A stretch of 64,000 nucleotides of DNA, taken from NCBI GenBank assembly GCA_023212725.1, contig JALBYF010000040.1:114612-178611 (forward strand), given 5' to 3'. The position numbers and the translations under genes are program-made. This DNA is from Tranzscheliella williamsii. Lineage: Eukaryota > Basidiomycota > Ustilaginomycetes > Ustilaginales > Ustilaginaceae. The number at the start of each line of letters is the position of its first letter. Positions within the stretch are counted from its first letter, which is position 1. Below are positions 21,414-32,285 of the stretch, piece after piece. The notes under the pieces were generated by a model. The model saw only the letters and a list, made by a program, of their open reading frames with translations, was not told where the DNA came from and ran no database searches.

Positions 21414-23015
21414 TTGGCCGGTCATCCAGTTACGCTACTTCGTCCAAACACAACCGGCACCCTACTGGCCAATATTGTCCTTCTGATATTGTCTTGGACC
21501 GTGCGGTGGGCGAAGCAAATTCGCTTGAAAGAATGTGAATGGTTCCCGGCGTGGAAGCTTGACGGACCGCGAGTCTACGCCACCGATATCCCTTCGCAAT
21601 CACTAAAAGTTGTCTTCTGCGCTGCAAGCCAGACGTCGAGCCAGATACACAGAATTACCAGTTTTGTATCCGATACGAACCTCATCGATACAAACAAGAT
21701 AAACTTGTGCGTCTGGCTTGGCCTATGGATTACGGCGCGAGAAGAGGACTTGTTACGATGTGTCAATGTGAGCTGTATGCCTGCGTAGCGGTATCAGCAT
21801 CATCATCACGGCAGCATCCTCTCATCATCGCCGCACGGCAAGCTGGCCACAGGCGTGTAGATATTTGGCGCGCGACATAGACAGCTCTCTCGGCGCTAAC
21901 ATCGGGTGGGCCTTGCACCCTGCACTCGCACGTACATTCTAGCAGAGGCTGCACCCGCTATGCGCATGAGGTCTACATGTATTGAGATAGCTAATGCACC
22001 GACGCACGACATCCATACACTTCAGCTTCACCCTTGCACCCTTCTTTGATCGCAGGCCGGACCGAAACAAGCTCTGCGGAAGCGCCGGCGTGCATCGGAT
22101 GCCCCGTGCTTAACCTTGCTACTGTCGTAATTCTTCATGTCGGAGTCATAGTTATTATCCGGGGTCGGAGTAGGGTCGCCGATTTGCGATAGCGAGTGAC
22201 TCGCCGCTTCTTGTTCCGCTTAAATCGCCGAGGCAGCCATGGTGGATTTCGTTGAATTGGGGGGGACTTGCGTTTGGATTTGGGTTTGGATTTGGGTTTG
22301 GATTTGGATTTTTCTCGAATTAGCTAGCCAACCTTGGCTTTGTCATGGCGCGGAAGAACCGAGCAAGCTAGGATGGCTGTCAAAAAGCGAACCAATCCGC
22401 TTTGCAACCGACTGTGACTGCGATGGCTTGCAAAACATACTGCAATGGCTTGCTAAGCTCGGCGTGATAAGGAGGCCCACGGCGACTATGCAGCAGCGCC
22501 CACGCATACAGATAATCCCGGCGCGGTACGCAGATGGAGCCAGTCCCACTCGCAAGTGCAGTGGTGGTGGAGAAGCGTTTGCAAGGGGTTCGCTGAATTG
22601 TCCGGTGGAATGCTGGCCGAAATTTTCGCCCAGCAACAGTTTGACAGCGTTTGTTTCCATCTAGCATCGGAAGCGATACCGATTCGTCATACTCCTTTTG
22701 CAGCGGCAGACCTGTCACGGTCCGGGCCACCTGTACTTTTGGTTGTATCGCGCTGAAGAGACAGCATGAGTAGAGTCAGAAGCAGTGTCCGATCTATTGT
22801 CCGTCTGTGGTCTTCCTCTACAACATCGTGGTTCAGCTCTTACCGTCCTATAGTTCTTCCTCCACCACTGAAGATTCATTGTGTCCTGACGTATCTCCTA
22901 TACCCGTGGCCCTTTCTCTGTCTTCCTGCTTCTTCGGACTACTTCCACCATATCAGACGGCGAAATCTGGCCTAGAAATGGTACCTTGGTGTAGATCTGC
23001 GTCAATATCGTCGAG
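21414..23015. other. Intergenic region upstream of the MFS transporter
   Basis: About 1.6 kb without a supported gene. The first few hundred bp are the expected 3' flank of the WBP2-like gene; the last 300 bp (22740-23010) are pyrimidine-rich and precede the MFS start. A small 12-bp tandem repeat sits at 22272-22307. The open frame at 22239-22664 is created partly by that repeat and is not convincing. Confidence 0.35.
22272..22307 (+). repeat. 12-bp tandem repeat, three exact copies
   Basis: The unit GTTTGGATTTGG is repeated three times without mismatch and is followed by a partial unit. It lies about 700 bp upstream of the MFS transporter start. It is probably a minisatellite-like slippage product; no function is claimed. 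Confidence 0.9.
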
Positions 23016-25157
23016 ATGAGCAGCCGTCAGCTACAGACACATCAAGCTCCCGCTTACTACGGCGCCGAACAGCCTCCCCTGTCTGCGCAGTCGCGAGCCT
23101 CTTCGCGCGCCCACTCCCGCGCAACGTCGTTACGATGTTCATCATCATCCACCTCGGCGACGCGCCTTGATGCGTCCCATACTTTGCCCTCGTCACCTAC
23201 GGCAGCCAGGCAAAAGCATCCCTCCTCTTCTCCCTCCTCTTCCTCCACCTTCTCGCTGCATCATGAAGAGCACCATGACTTCCCAGGACCCCTGCCCACG
23301 TCGGAGCTCTTGCAGCCGCGCAGCTCTCGGCTCACACGGTGCGATTCGAACTCCAACGCGAAACAGACCAACAGCGACGGTGACGACGTCGACGGCGCAC
23401 GATCGAAACGTCCGCGCTCAGCTTCCAACCGGTCTCTATCTTACGCCCCCGATGCTGTCAAGCCGTCCCAGCTGCAGCGAGCCGGCTCGCGCGCCTCGTC
23501 CGTCCATCGATGCGCGGATCCATCCTATCCCGCCTCCCACTTGGCCCTCACGCTGACCAAGTCCGAAGACCCCGACGCTGTCTACATCGAATGGCCACTG
23601 GATGACCCCGAGAACCCCTTCAACTGGCCGAAGATGCGCAGATGGATGTTGGTATCAACATGTTTTCTCTTCACCGCCTGCACCGCCTTCAACGGCTGTG
23701 GATATCCTTCCGCCTCGCTAGAGGCTTCCCAGGACCTTGGCACGACTCAACTGGTGTATTTGGTCGGCAATACGTCTTTCTTGTTTGCCGTCTCCATCAC
23801 GCCTCTGATCCTTGCCCCTTTGAGCGAGGTCTACGGCAGATCGCCCATCTACCTTGCCGCAGCCGTCCTCTTTACGCTGCTGTACATCCCTCAGGCCCTC
23901 GCCAAGAACATCACCACCATCATCATCGTGCGGTGGTTTCAGGGCATGGCCGGCAGTGTCGGCAACTCCATGGTTGCCGGGAGCGTCTCGGACCTCTTCC
24001 ACGCGAGCGAGCGGGGCTTTCCGATGTCGCTGTATGCCCTCTCTGTGTACATTGCGCAGGGGGTCTCGCCCTACCTCTCGTCTGTCACTGTGAACCGCGC
24101 GAGCTGGCGTGTCATGTTCTGGTGGCAGGGCGGGCTGGCGCTCTTTACCACCATCCTCATGATCATTGTTCTGCGCGAGACGCGCGGACCGGTGCTGCTC
24201 TCCCGCCGGGCCAAGCAGCTGACCAAGTGCACGGGCAAATTGCACAAGTGTAGGGCCGACGACGAGCGGCTCAACTTCCTAGTCATGGTCAAGTTCTCGC
24301 TCCTCCGCCCGATGCAGTATCTCGTCCTCGAGCCCGTCGTGCTCAGCTTTGCCCTCTGGATCGGCTTCCTTTGGGGGATCATCTTTATCTCGCTCGAAGC
24401 CATCCCCATCGTCTTTGCCGAATACGGCTGGAATTCAGAGCAGCAGCATATGGCGCTGCTGTCGATTGCAGTGGGTGGGATTCTCGGGTACGGGCTCAAT
24501 TTCCATCAAGAGAAGCTGTATGCCGCGGCGGCGCGGCGGAACGGGGGACGGCCGGCGCCGGAGGCACGGCTGTACTATGCGGCGGCGGGGGCGGTGCTGG
24601 CGCCGGTCGGGCTGTTCATCTTTGCGTGGACGGGGCGGGCGGGGGTGCCTGCAGCGGCGCCGATTGTGGGCTTGGTGGTCTTCAACCTGGCCCTGTTTCC
24701 GGTCTATCTGGCGGTGTTTAGCTACTTGGCGGATGTCTACGAGCGGTACGCGTCCAGTGCGCTCGCCGCGCAGAGCTTCCTGCGCAATACGCTCTCGGCG
24801 GCCTTCCCGCTCTTCTCGCAGCAGATGTACCACAATCTGACGCCCAGGTACGCGTCGACGCTGCTCGCCGCCATCGCTACCGCGCTCGGCGTGGTCCCCT
24901 TTATCCTGATCCGCTACGGCCACCGCATCCGCAGCCACAGTCGTGCCGCCGTCGCCCTTCAGCGCGAAGAGGCCCAGGCCGAACTCTTCTTCCGCGCCGA
25001 GGACGAAAAGCGCGCCCGCCGCCAAGCCCGCCGCAACGCCCGCCTCGCCCCGTCCAGCGACCCCGAAAAGGCCCCCCACCACCACGCCGACGTCGACCCC
25101 GAACAGTGCGCCGACTGCAACAACATCCACAGGCTCCCGCCCACCAGCATCCTCTGA
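23016..25157 (+). CDS. MFS transporter, DHA1 (polyamine/drug:H+ antiporter-like)
   Basis: Intronless, 713 residues. The first 190 or so residues are hydrophilic and Ser-rich, then comes a membrane domain starting near residue 208. The segment IEWPLDDPENPFNWPKMRRW just before the first helix is characteristic of fungal DHA1 transporters (Tpo/Flr1/Qdr relatives). The loop-2/3 signature reads PLSEVYGRSPIYL, with RWFQGMAGSVGNSMVAGSVSDLF following in helix 4-5. Twelve helices are expected. A basic, His-rich cytosolic tail closes the protein. It probably exports small toxic compounds or polyamines using the plasma-membrane proton gradient; substrate is not predictable from sequence. It converges with the CLPTM1-family gene, with only 107 bp between stop codons. 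The start ATG is followed directly by MSSRQLQTHQ. Confidence 0.88.
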   Translation: MSSRQLQTHQAPAYYGAEQPPLSAQSRASSRAHSRATSLRCSSSSTSATRLDASHTLPSSPTAARQKHPSSSPSSSSTFSLHHEEHHDFPGPLPTSELLQPRSSRLTRCDSNSNAKQTNSDGDDVDGARSKRPRSASNRSLSYAPDAVKPSQLQRAGSRASSVHRCADPSYPASHLALTLTKSEDPDAVYIEWPLDDPENPFNWPKMRRWMLVSTCFLFTACTAFNGCGYPSASLEASQDLGTTQLVYLVGNTSFLFAVSITPLILAPLSEVYGRSPIYLAAAVLFTLLYIPQALAKNITTIIIVRWFQGMAGSVGNSMVAGSVSDLFHASERGFPMSLYALSVYIAQGVSPYLSSVTVNRASWRVMFWWQGGLALFTTILMIIVLRETRGPVLLSRRAKQLTKCTGKLHKCRADDERLNFLVMVKFSLLRPMQYLVLEPVVLSFALWIGFLWGIIFISLEAIPIVFAEYGWNSEQQHMALLSIAVGGILGYGLNFHQEKLYAAAARRNGGRPAPEARLYYAAAGAVLAPVGLFIFAWTGRAGVPAAAPIVGLVVFNLALFPVYLAVFSYLADVYERYASSALAAQSFLRNTLSAAFPLFSQQMYHNLTPRYASTLLAAIATALGVVPFILIRYGHRIRSHSRAAVALQREEAQAELFFRAEDEKRARRQARRNARLAPSSDPEKAPHHHADVDPEQCADCNNIHRLPPTSIL

Positions 25158-25264
25158 CCGCACACCCAACACACATCACACCCGTGCGCCACTTGTACAG
25201 CTAATTCATACATCTACTTCGTTACGCATCCGTGTCAGTGTGGTTGTGCGTGGCGCGGAGGCGC

Positions 25265-27514
25265 TCACTTGGCCGCGCGCCGCGCTGTAGCCTGGGTGCG
25301 CGCGGGCTCGACGCCAGATGCGACCGCCTCGCCCGCGGGCGCGTCTGCGGGCTTCTGCTCGGCGGCCGCGTCGGTGGCGGCGGCGTCATTGTCCTCGAGC
25401 TGCTGGCCGAACTCGTTGCGGCGGGTAGGATCGATGCCGTAGATCCAGCGCTGGTAGAGAAAGATGAAGAAGACAATGTCGTCGCGGAAGCACGCGAGGC
25501 GGTGGAGCGTCGGCATCTTGATGCAGAACGCGAACAGGTCGTCGACAAAGGTGCCCAGGATCTTGTAGACAAACGTCTTGTGGTTCATGCCCGCGGTCGA
25601 CTTGAGCTTGTAGTTGACAATCAGCTGCGGGACCAGCGAGACAAAGCCGAACGCGTACACGAACGACGTCGCGGTGCTGATGATGAACGACCACCAGCCG
25701 CGGTGCGTCTGGTAGAGCGCCGAGTAGATCGTGTAGCAGACCAGCACCGGTCCAACGGCGATGCCGACGTACCGGAAGGCAAGCTTGTCGAACTCCTGCG
25801 TCTTCTTCTCCTCCTCAGAAAGCTTGTGCTTGTCCTCGATCTTCAGCCGGTACGGCACCCACGAGCCCGGCGGCGCCCGCTTCACACCCACAGTCACCGC
25901 CTTGGTCAGCTTCCAGCACTCGATAAGCACCCCCACAGCCTGCCCTGCCAGAATCATCCAGCTCGTGTCTTCGTTGTTGTCCAGCAAATACAGCGTGATG
26001 ATGAGCTGCACCACCACGTTGGTCAGGATGCTTCCAACCGAGATGCCTGCAAAGTCGTTTTTGTTCTTCCAGTGGCGGACGTCCGAGGAGAATGCCAAAA
26101 ACTCAAACAGGCTGTGCAGCAGACTGACAATGACGGTCAGTGCCAAGAAAAACGGATTGGTCTCGAGCAACATGGTCTTAAGCATGTCAATCTCGCCGCC
26201 AGTCACGCCAGACTGCTGCCGGTCGAAAGACTCGGATGCGGTGGCGAGGATCTGGAACTTGGACCAAGACTGATGATAGATACTGATGTGCAACGGCACC
26301 TCCGTGACCGTCTCATTGATGGGATGCATATGCTCCTTCAGCAGCCAGAAGTCGTTGGGGAAGAGCGTCGGGTATCGCAGTACAAGGTTCGGCCGAGGAG
26401 CTGCTGCGCTCGTTCGGCTCGATGCCGGCGCCGGAGCCTCGACCATCTCATCCGTTTCTGGCTGCCGAAGCACCGAGACGTATTGCAGCACAGGTGGGGG
26501 CAGCTGGTTGATCTGGAGCGCTGCTTTGCCGCTGTCTTGTACAAGGGCCAAGGTTAGGTTCCTGTGCCAGTGACCGACGATTGGGGCCGGTGCCGCTGCC
26601 TCGAGCGCCGCTGCCGCTTCCTTGAGCTTCTGGGCTTCGCCTGATTTTTCTGCAGCCGACTTCTTGCCAGCGTCCTTGTCGAAAAGGTTCTTCTCCTCGC
26701 GTTTCTTTTTGAGAGGCATCAGACGAGAGAGCAGCTTTCGAGATCGATAGACAGCCTCATGCTGGTAGCCGGGGCTGCTCGGATCCGGGCTGACGCCTTG
26801 CTGGGTGATGACAAAGTCGGCCCAAATACTGCCGTTGTGCTTTCTGATGTTGTCATCGAGCCCGAGCGTCAGGTCGGCATCTCTCGTCATGCGTGCATCC
26901 CCAAGAGGTACACCCGCCCACTTGACAGCGGCAAGCGGTTGGAGGGGGCCATTGGACTTCCGAGTAGGATATCCGATCTGGGCCGTGTAGCTGAGATGCA
27001 AAGGGTCCTGAAGGAAAGCGTACAGATCCTGGAAGGCGTCGAAGGGAATGGCAGGGGCGTGCTGCAGCCCGCCTCCGGGAGCCAGATCCGAAAGCTGAGT
27101 CTTGAGAGCGTCTTCGTCCGGCGCAGGCGCCGAGGAGATGTACACGTAGAAGTCCAATTTCGTGTCCTGTGGCCAGGCTGGGATGGCGACGCTAGGCGGC
27201 AGTGCGACTTTATTTGCTGCGGCGTCGGTGGCGCGGGCCGAGGCGGAGCTAACGCTGGCGGCTTGCGGCGCAGTGACAGCAGCGTCCGAAAGCGAGTGCG
27301 ACGGGCCGGGGACTGCTCCCGCAGGCGGGGCCCTCCCAAGCAGCTTGCCAACATAGCTACCGACAGGACCGCTAGGATTCATGACAGCATTGATGCCCAC
27401 ATACATAAGGAGTGCTCGACCCACCGCCCATTTCCAGTCCGTGCTGCCAGCTGCCTGTCGGTCCTGCGGTTGTCCAGCCGGTGCAGCCGCGGACCCAGCA
27501 GAAGTCGATGGCAT
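25265..27514 (-). CDS. CLPTM1-family transmembrane protein
   Basis: Intronless, 749 residues. After a low-complexity Ala/Gln start comes a first membrane segment (ALLMYVGINAVMNPSGPVG), then a large lumenal or extracellular domain with KLDFYVYISSAP and HINETVTEVPLHISIYHQSW-like strands. The second half has several helices, including NPFFLALTVIVSLLHSLFEF followed by FSSDVRHWKNKND, which is the CLPTM1 signature, and LVPQLIVNYKLKSTAGMNHK and GIDPTRRNEFG near the end. Animal CLPTM1 retains GABA-A receptors in the ER and CLPTM1L acts as a lipid scramblase. A role in ER membrane protein or lipid handling is inferred for this one. The C-terminal 50 residues are Ala/Glu-rich. Length fits the family (about 600-750). 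Confidence 0.92.
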   Translation of the reverse strand: MPSTSAGSAAAPAGQPQDRQAAGSTDWKWAVGRALLMYVGINAVMNPSGPVGSYVGKLLGRAPPAGAVPGPSHSLSDAAVTAPQAASVSSASARATDAAANKVALPPSVAIPAWPQDTKLDFYVYISSAPAPDEDALKTQLSDLAPGGGLQHAPAIPFDAFQDLYAFLQDPLHLSYTAQIGYPTRKSNGPLQPLAAVKWAGVPLGDARMTRDADLTLGLDDNIRKHNGSIWADFVITQQGVSPDPSSPGYQHEAVYRSRKLLSRLMPLKKKREEKNLFDKDAGKKSAAEKSGEAQKLKEAAAALEAAAPAPIVGHWHRNLTLALVQDSGKAALQINQLPPPVLQYVSVLRQPETDEMVEAPAPASSRTSAAAPRPNLVLRYPTLFPNDFWLLKEHMHPINETVTEVPLHISIYHQSWSKFQILATASESFDRQQSGVTGGEIDMLKTMLLETNPFFLALTVIVSLLHSLFEFLAFSSDVRHWKNKNDFAGISVGSILTNVVVQLIITLYLLDNNEDTSWMILAGQAVGVLIECWKLTKAVTVGVKRAPPGSWVPYRLKIEDKHKLSEEEKKTQEFDKLAFRYVGIAVGPVLVCYTIYSALYQTHRGWWSFIISTATSFVYAFGFVSLVPQLIVNYKLKSTAGMNHKTFVYKILGTFVDDLFAFCIKMPTLHRLACFRDDIVFFIFLYQRWIYGIDPTRRNEFGQQLEDNDAAATDAAAEQKPADAPAGEAVASGVEPARTQATARRAAK

Positions 27515-28128
27515 CTTCCTGTGCGGCGTTCCTGACTGTGGAAACTACAAAACTGGCGGGATCGCTCTCGGTGATGCTGGAGGGAAGGATAGCAGCAGCA
27601 TCCGTAACCGCTCGTCCCAACTCAAGGACACCGACGCTGATAGAATTCAGTCAGATTCTGCGCGTGGACCGAACGCGGAGAGCACGCAAACAATCATGAA
27701 TACACAGCTTATCTTCTCAGCCTTGCATTTCGAAATGCGCACGTGTGGAAGAACGGTCTTCTAGAGCGCTCAAACGATCTAACACTCTAATTTCCGTTTC
27801 GCTGTACTTTCACCCTGCTCGACCCACGCCGAGGCAGCCACAGTGTGGGTGTGAGTATAAGGCAACTGCCCTTTTCAACGTGATCGACTGTGATGTATGG
27901 AATGGAGGTCACGCTGCAAGGTTTTGGCGGATTGCCGCTGAAGTTTCAGGTAGGTCGAGAGAAGACGAGATGCTGGCCGATGCTGCGATGCGTAAGAATA
28001 CATTTGAGAGTCAATAGACAACAAAACTAGACTGGCAGTGAAAGCAAGAAATATGAAAGCTAGCAAACAGCAGTACCGATGAACGTTGCAGCGAGTTGCA
28101 GGCGCACATGCGACTGGCCAAGGAGGGC
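27515..28128. other. Gap between CLPTM1-family gene start and Mub1 stop
   Basis: About 610 bp. It must hold the promoter of the CLPTM1-family gene (minus strand, so reading leftwards from here) and the 3' end of the mub1 transcript. Small open frames are present on both strands, none convincing. Confidence 0.4.
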
Positions 28129-31100
28129 TCACAAGTCCATATCAATATCGTCCTCCCTCTCCGTGGCGGTGCCTTGAGCCGGCGCAGTGTGCATGGCGCC
28201 ATAGCCCGATCCGTCGGGTGACATATGGATGTCACCGCTATGTGAGCTGGCACGCATCCTCTCCCTGTCACCGTGGGGCCTCCGGGTCTCTGAGAACATG
28301 CCGTGCAATGCACTGTCGACCCGGTCGACCAGATGAGCGTCCAGACCCTGCGCTTGCCGCACGAGAGGTTGTCGCGCAGGTGTCTGCGCTAGTGGTGAAG
28401 AGATCATCGACGGACGGTAGGCTTGCAGTGTCGACGCTTCTCCCAAGGACTCGCCATAGGGCTGCCGATAACTGTGACCCGCAAGCGAATGGAAACCACT
28501 CGCGGCCCTCTGTTGATGCAGATGGTGAGAAGGCTGCGGTGTTAACCCGCGCAAGGGGCTTGATATATACTGAGGCTGATCGTAGAGCGCGTGGTATCCA
28601 GCGTGAGGCGCAGCCTCCTCATCGTCCGAACGAGCACCTGCGGACGTCTCAGAAGAATCTCCGTAATTTGGAACGTCAGGAGACGATGACCGATCCCGGG
28701 CAGGCACGTCGGCGCGCAATGCTGCCAGTCGCTGTCCAAGAATGGCTGCGCCATTTCTTCGTGTAGCCCAATGTCCAAGCATTTGGTCAAATTCGCCAGT
28801 GGCGAAATCTTGCTCGCCGACTGCGCCGGGCGTTGCTCGACCTCCTAGCGCGAGTTCATCTTCTTCTGCATTTTGTGATGCGATGACCGGCGGCGGTAGC
28901 GGGCGCCCAGCCAAGTCAGTTCTTTGGAGAGCCTGTAGAGGTGCATCCTGTTCGATTCGCCGGCCGCCAAGGGCCGCGGCGGCTGTGGTCGCAGCCGCAA
29001 AAGCAGGATGCATGCCCGATGTCTGCGCGAGTCGACGCTCATTCTCGTCTTCGCTGGCGTCTGAGCCGTCTACCGTGTCAAGACTTGCCAAACTGGTCAC
29101 CCTTCGGTCGCGGATGTCGTGACGTGCCATTGAAGAAGGTAGACCGAGCGAGCCTGGGAGTATTGCACGACGAGGTTCTCTACTGCCCATTGGCGCAACG
29201 CTGCCGGATGACGTATCGGATGAGGCTGGCTCTATGTGCCGAAGGGATGCCTCTACAGTAGCAGAAGCACTAACGTTTTCTCTAAGCCGGCTTGAAATGG
29301 CATTGGGAGGCATAGACGGCGATGGTCGACCAGACATGATGTAATGGCGGTGCCTAGATCGGTCGTCAACACCTTCTGTCTCATCGGCAGAGCTGACGAG
29401 GCTTTGATCTGTCAATTGGGATGTCATGGAAGACGACGTACTGGAACGCTGAGGGGAGGAAAGTCGAGGACGTTGCATGTGGTGATTGCCTGTGCTGGGT
29501 AGAAACTGATGTTGTCCAGGCTGATGCTGGTGATGGGAGTGCGCATGCGCCTCATTTACTTGCGAGGAGAGCTGATCTTCATGAATGACTCTTTGCTGTT
29601 GAGACGGATCTTGCTGATGTGGGGCAGGATGATTGTGATGATGATGGTGAGTGTGAGGATGAGGATGAGGATGAGGATGAGGATGATGATGATGATGGTG
29701 GTGGTGGTGGTGATGGTGATGGTGGTGATTGAGATGCTGAGGATGATCATGAATCACGTCTTGCTGGCGATGTGGTGTCGGTTGCTCGTGAGGGACTGCA
29801 AAGCTGTGAACGAGCGATTGCTGCCTCAATTCATCGTCAGTTTGAGCGCCCTGGGTTTGATCTCCAGCAGCCGCTGGTTGCAACGTATCGTCAAGCGCAA
29901 AAGCGTTTGTATGTATACTCGAGTGCTCAGGTACAGAAGTTGTTGCGTTGTCGGTATCGCCGTTCTGCTTCTCGCGTTCCTTGTCCTTTGCATCGCCGTC
30001 GTCAGACTTGGCGCTGCACCAGAAGCGATGACCCATTTGCCATCCTTTGCTTTGGCATTGCTTGCTACAATACTTGGCCTTGCGACATCGCCGGCATTTT
30101 GCGAACTCCCGGGGAAACTCTTCCCACTTTCCGCAAAGCATATTTGCGCATTGACGAATACCGCCCCGTGCCTCATCTTTGCGGCATGCATTCCTCATGA
30201 TGACCCCTGCCCAGTACTGTATCTCCATGGAGAGGCGCGGAGCAGGGTAGGAAGAGCTGTTGCTGCGAGAAGATCGCAGCGTGAACTTCTCTGCGATGGA
30301 GAAGACATTGTGTTTAGTAGGCTCGGAAGGATCCCAACTCTTGCTGCGCGAAGTCCTGTGTTCGAGTTCCTCACTGAGAGAGTCTAGCGGGCCGACTAAC
30401 GAAGTGCCGGTGAGTTCAGAGTTATGGAAAAGGATCCTGACATGAGCGTACTTGGAAAGATAAGCAAGTAATTGCAGACTGAGGAGAACCTCTTCTTCAC
30501 GATAGATCATGTCGATGGCAGATGTTACACTGCCTCCAGCTGAAGCGGTGTTTGGCGCGTGAGCATCATCGGCAGCCGTACGGATATGTGTCGTCCGGGA
30601 GGCATCGCCAGCAGCATGATGATGTATGTTTCGATTAGTATACTGCGTGGTTTGTCGAGATTGCTGCAACTCGCGGTCGCTGTCCTGTCGCATCTGGGCT
30701 GCTAGCGCGAATGAGGCGGCGTTTGTTGCATTAGCGTTGCGCGATCCGGATGCAGACGTGAATTCCCTTGAAGGTCGGACAGTTTCTTGCCTCTCGAAAA
30801 GAGGAGGCGCAGAAGCTTGTGTAGGCCTGTTTGGGGTGACGAAGCCTTGTGATGTTGAAAAAGCATCATCTGTATCAGACAGTGGAGCAAGTGCCCTCCT
30901 TATGGGCCGGGGTGTCTGCCGATCTTCGATATCCCCTTGATCGTGATCGACAACGTCGTGATCTAGGTCCAGAGACCTGTGGCCAGAAGGAGCAGTGTCA
31001 AGCTCGCTGTCTTCTACGTCATCGGGAAACATTTCCGTATCTTCAGCTCCGTCCGAGCCGCTTCCACTGGCCTCCCCGCTGTGGCTTCTCAGGTCTTCGG

Positions 31101-32285
31101 AAGAACCCGCGATGTTGATCAACCGATCGGAGGTCCTGATCGGCGGAATGGTTCGCGATGTAGCATTGGGACCAACAGATGAGACTGGAGCCGAAGGGGG
31201 AAAAGAGACAGGGCCGACTCCTTCTATCAGTGGCATAGAGGTCCGTGCGATGGAAGTGGGGTCCTCGCGTGGATCGACAACTGACATGTCAGTGTTTTGT
31301 GATGAGACAAAATCGCCCGAAGAGCTCTGTGCCTGCATCCCAACAAAAACCGAAGCACGAGCCGAGGGAGGGTCGCTTTCGAGTGGCGTTGTGGGACGAG
31401 TCTCGTCAGCGACGTGATCGCGACTTCTTCGAGTTGCAAGAAATGCATGTTGCTGCTGGGTATCGGGTGGTTGTTGAGATATGTTGTTGTCGGCTGGATG
31501 AGCAGCAGATGGCAAATGTGATGATTGCTGATGGGTAGTCTGCTGAGGAACCGTTGCAGCGTTCATGCCCACTGTCAAGTGTACGTGGGAGGGATCTGTC
31601 GCGATGGCGCCGTCGCGAGGCGCCTGAAGTTCTTCTGCTGGTTCAGACGTGTTCAGTGGCAAGGGACTGGATTCGATCCGCTCTCTAACGGAGCGTTCGT
31701 CTCGCCTCTCTTCGCGGCGTTGTTGTTGGGCAAGGGCGTCTTTCCGGCGCTCCTCTTTGAGTTTGTCCATACCACGAAGGTAGGATTCTAGGACGCGAAT
31801 CGTGACAGGGACCATGCCAGCTTCGACGACCCTGGTACGTACGCTTTCGCTTCCCCGAACACCAATGTTCACAACGCATTGGAAAGCAAGGCTCCATTTC
31901 CAGATCGCCTGCATCTCCTTGATCGAGATGGCTCGTGTGTAAGGCGAAGGAGATTTCGGAACGGTCCTCAAAATCCGGATAAGTCTTTCGAGACCTCCAT
32001 CCAGGGTCACCATCTCCCGGATGCGAGGTGAAGTAGACGTAAGGTAGGCAAGATGGTTGAGCGAGTTGATGAGCGGCAGCGTGGCCGTGCAGTCGATAGC
32101 TGTGAAAGAAAGCCGGAAAGAAGGGCGAAGAGGAAGACAAGCCAGGATAAAGCTCGCTGTATTAGACGTGCTGTAAGCAAGCAACTCTGCTGGGCCCAGT
32201 ACTCACCCCTACGATCATAGACAGCGGAAGAGATGCAAACGCTCGCCTTGTTCTGGGCGGGATTGCAGAAGTTGGACTCCCTCAT
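28129..32285 (-). CDS. mub1: Mub1/SamB-type MYND zinc-finger protein
   Basis: Two exons, 32207-32285 and 28129-32099, give 1349 residues; the 107 bp intron has a GTGAGT donor and a TTTCACAG acceptor. Exon 1 reads MRESNFCNPAQNKASV...YDRR and joins to AIDCTATLPLINSLNHLAYL, the well-conserved N-terminus of Mub1/SamB. The MYND finger (about 677-720) has the Cys/His series CANMLCGK...CRRCRKAKYCSKQCQ...H..WC. In yeast Mub1 works with Ubr2 and Rad6 as an adaptor that ubiquitinates Rpn4; SamB affects morphogenesis in Aspergillus. Those roles are inferred here. The protein is about twice the yeast length, with long disordered regions and a histidine-rich tract around residues 815-850. The start was set by the family N-terminus, not by the longest frame. 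Confidence 0.92.
29630..29735 (-). repeat. Trinucleotide-type low-complexity tract encoding poly-histidine in Mub1
   Basis: On the plus strand this is a run of GAT/GGT/GAG triplets (for example repeated GATGAG and GGTGGT). Read on the coding strand it gives about 16 consecutive His followed by alternating His-Pro and another His run. Such tracts expand and contract by slippage. The frame is preserved through it. Confidence 0.85.

Noticed and set aside
22239..22664. 141-codon plus-strand open frame with a Trp/Val/Ile run
   Set aside because: The run is the translation of a 12-bp tandem repeat, not a membrane helix.
25232..26557. 441-codon plus-strand open frame
   Set aside because: Antisense to the CLPTM1-family gene; Arg/Leu/Val-rich composition typical of shadows in GC-rich coding DNA.
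26759..27535. 258-codon plus-strand open frame
   Set aside because: Also antisense to the CLPTM1-family gene and without recognisable motifs.
29509..30387. 292-codon plus-strand open frame rich in Met/Arg/Val
   Set aside because: It results from reading the histidine tract of mub1 on the opposite strand.
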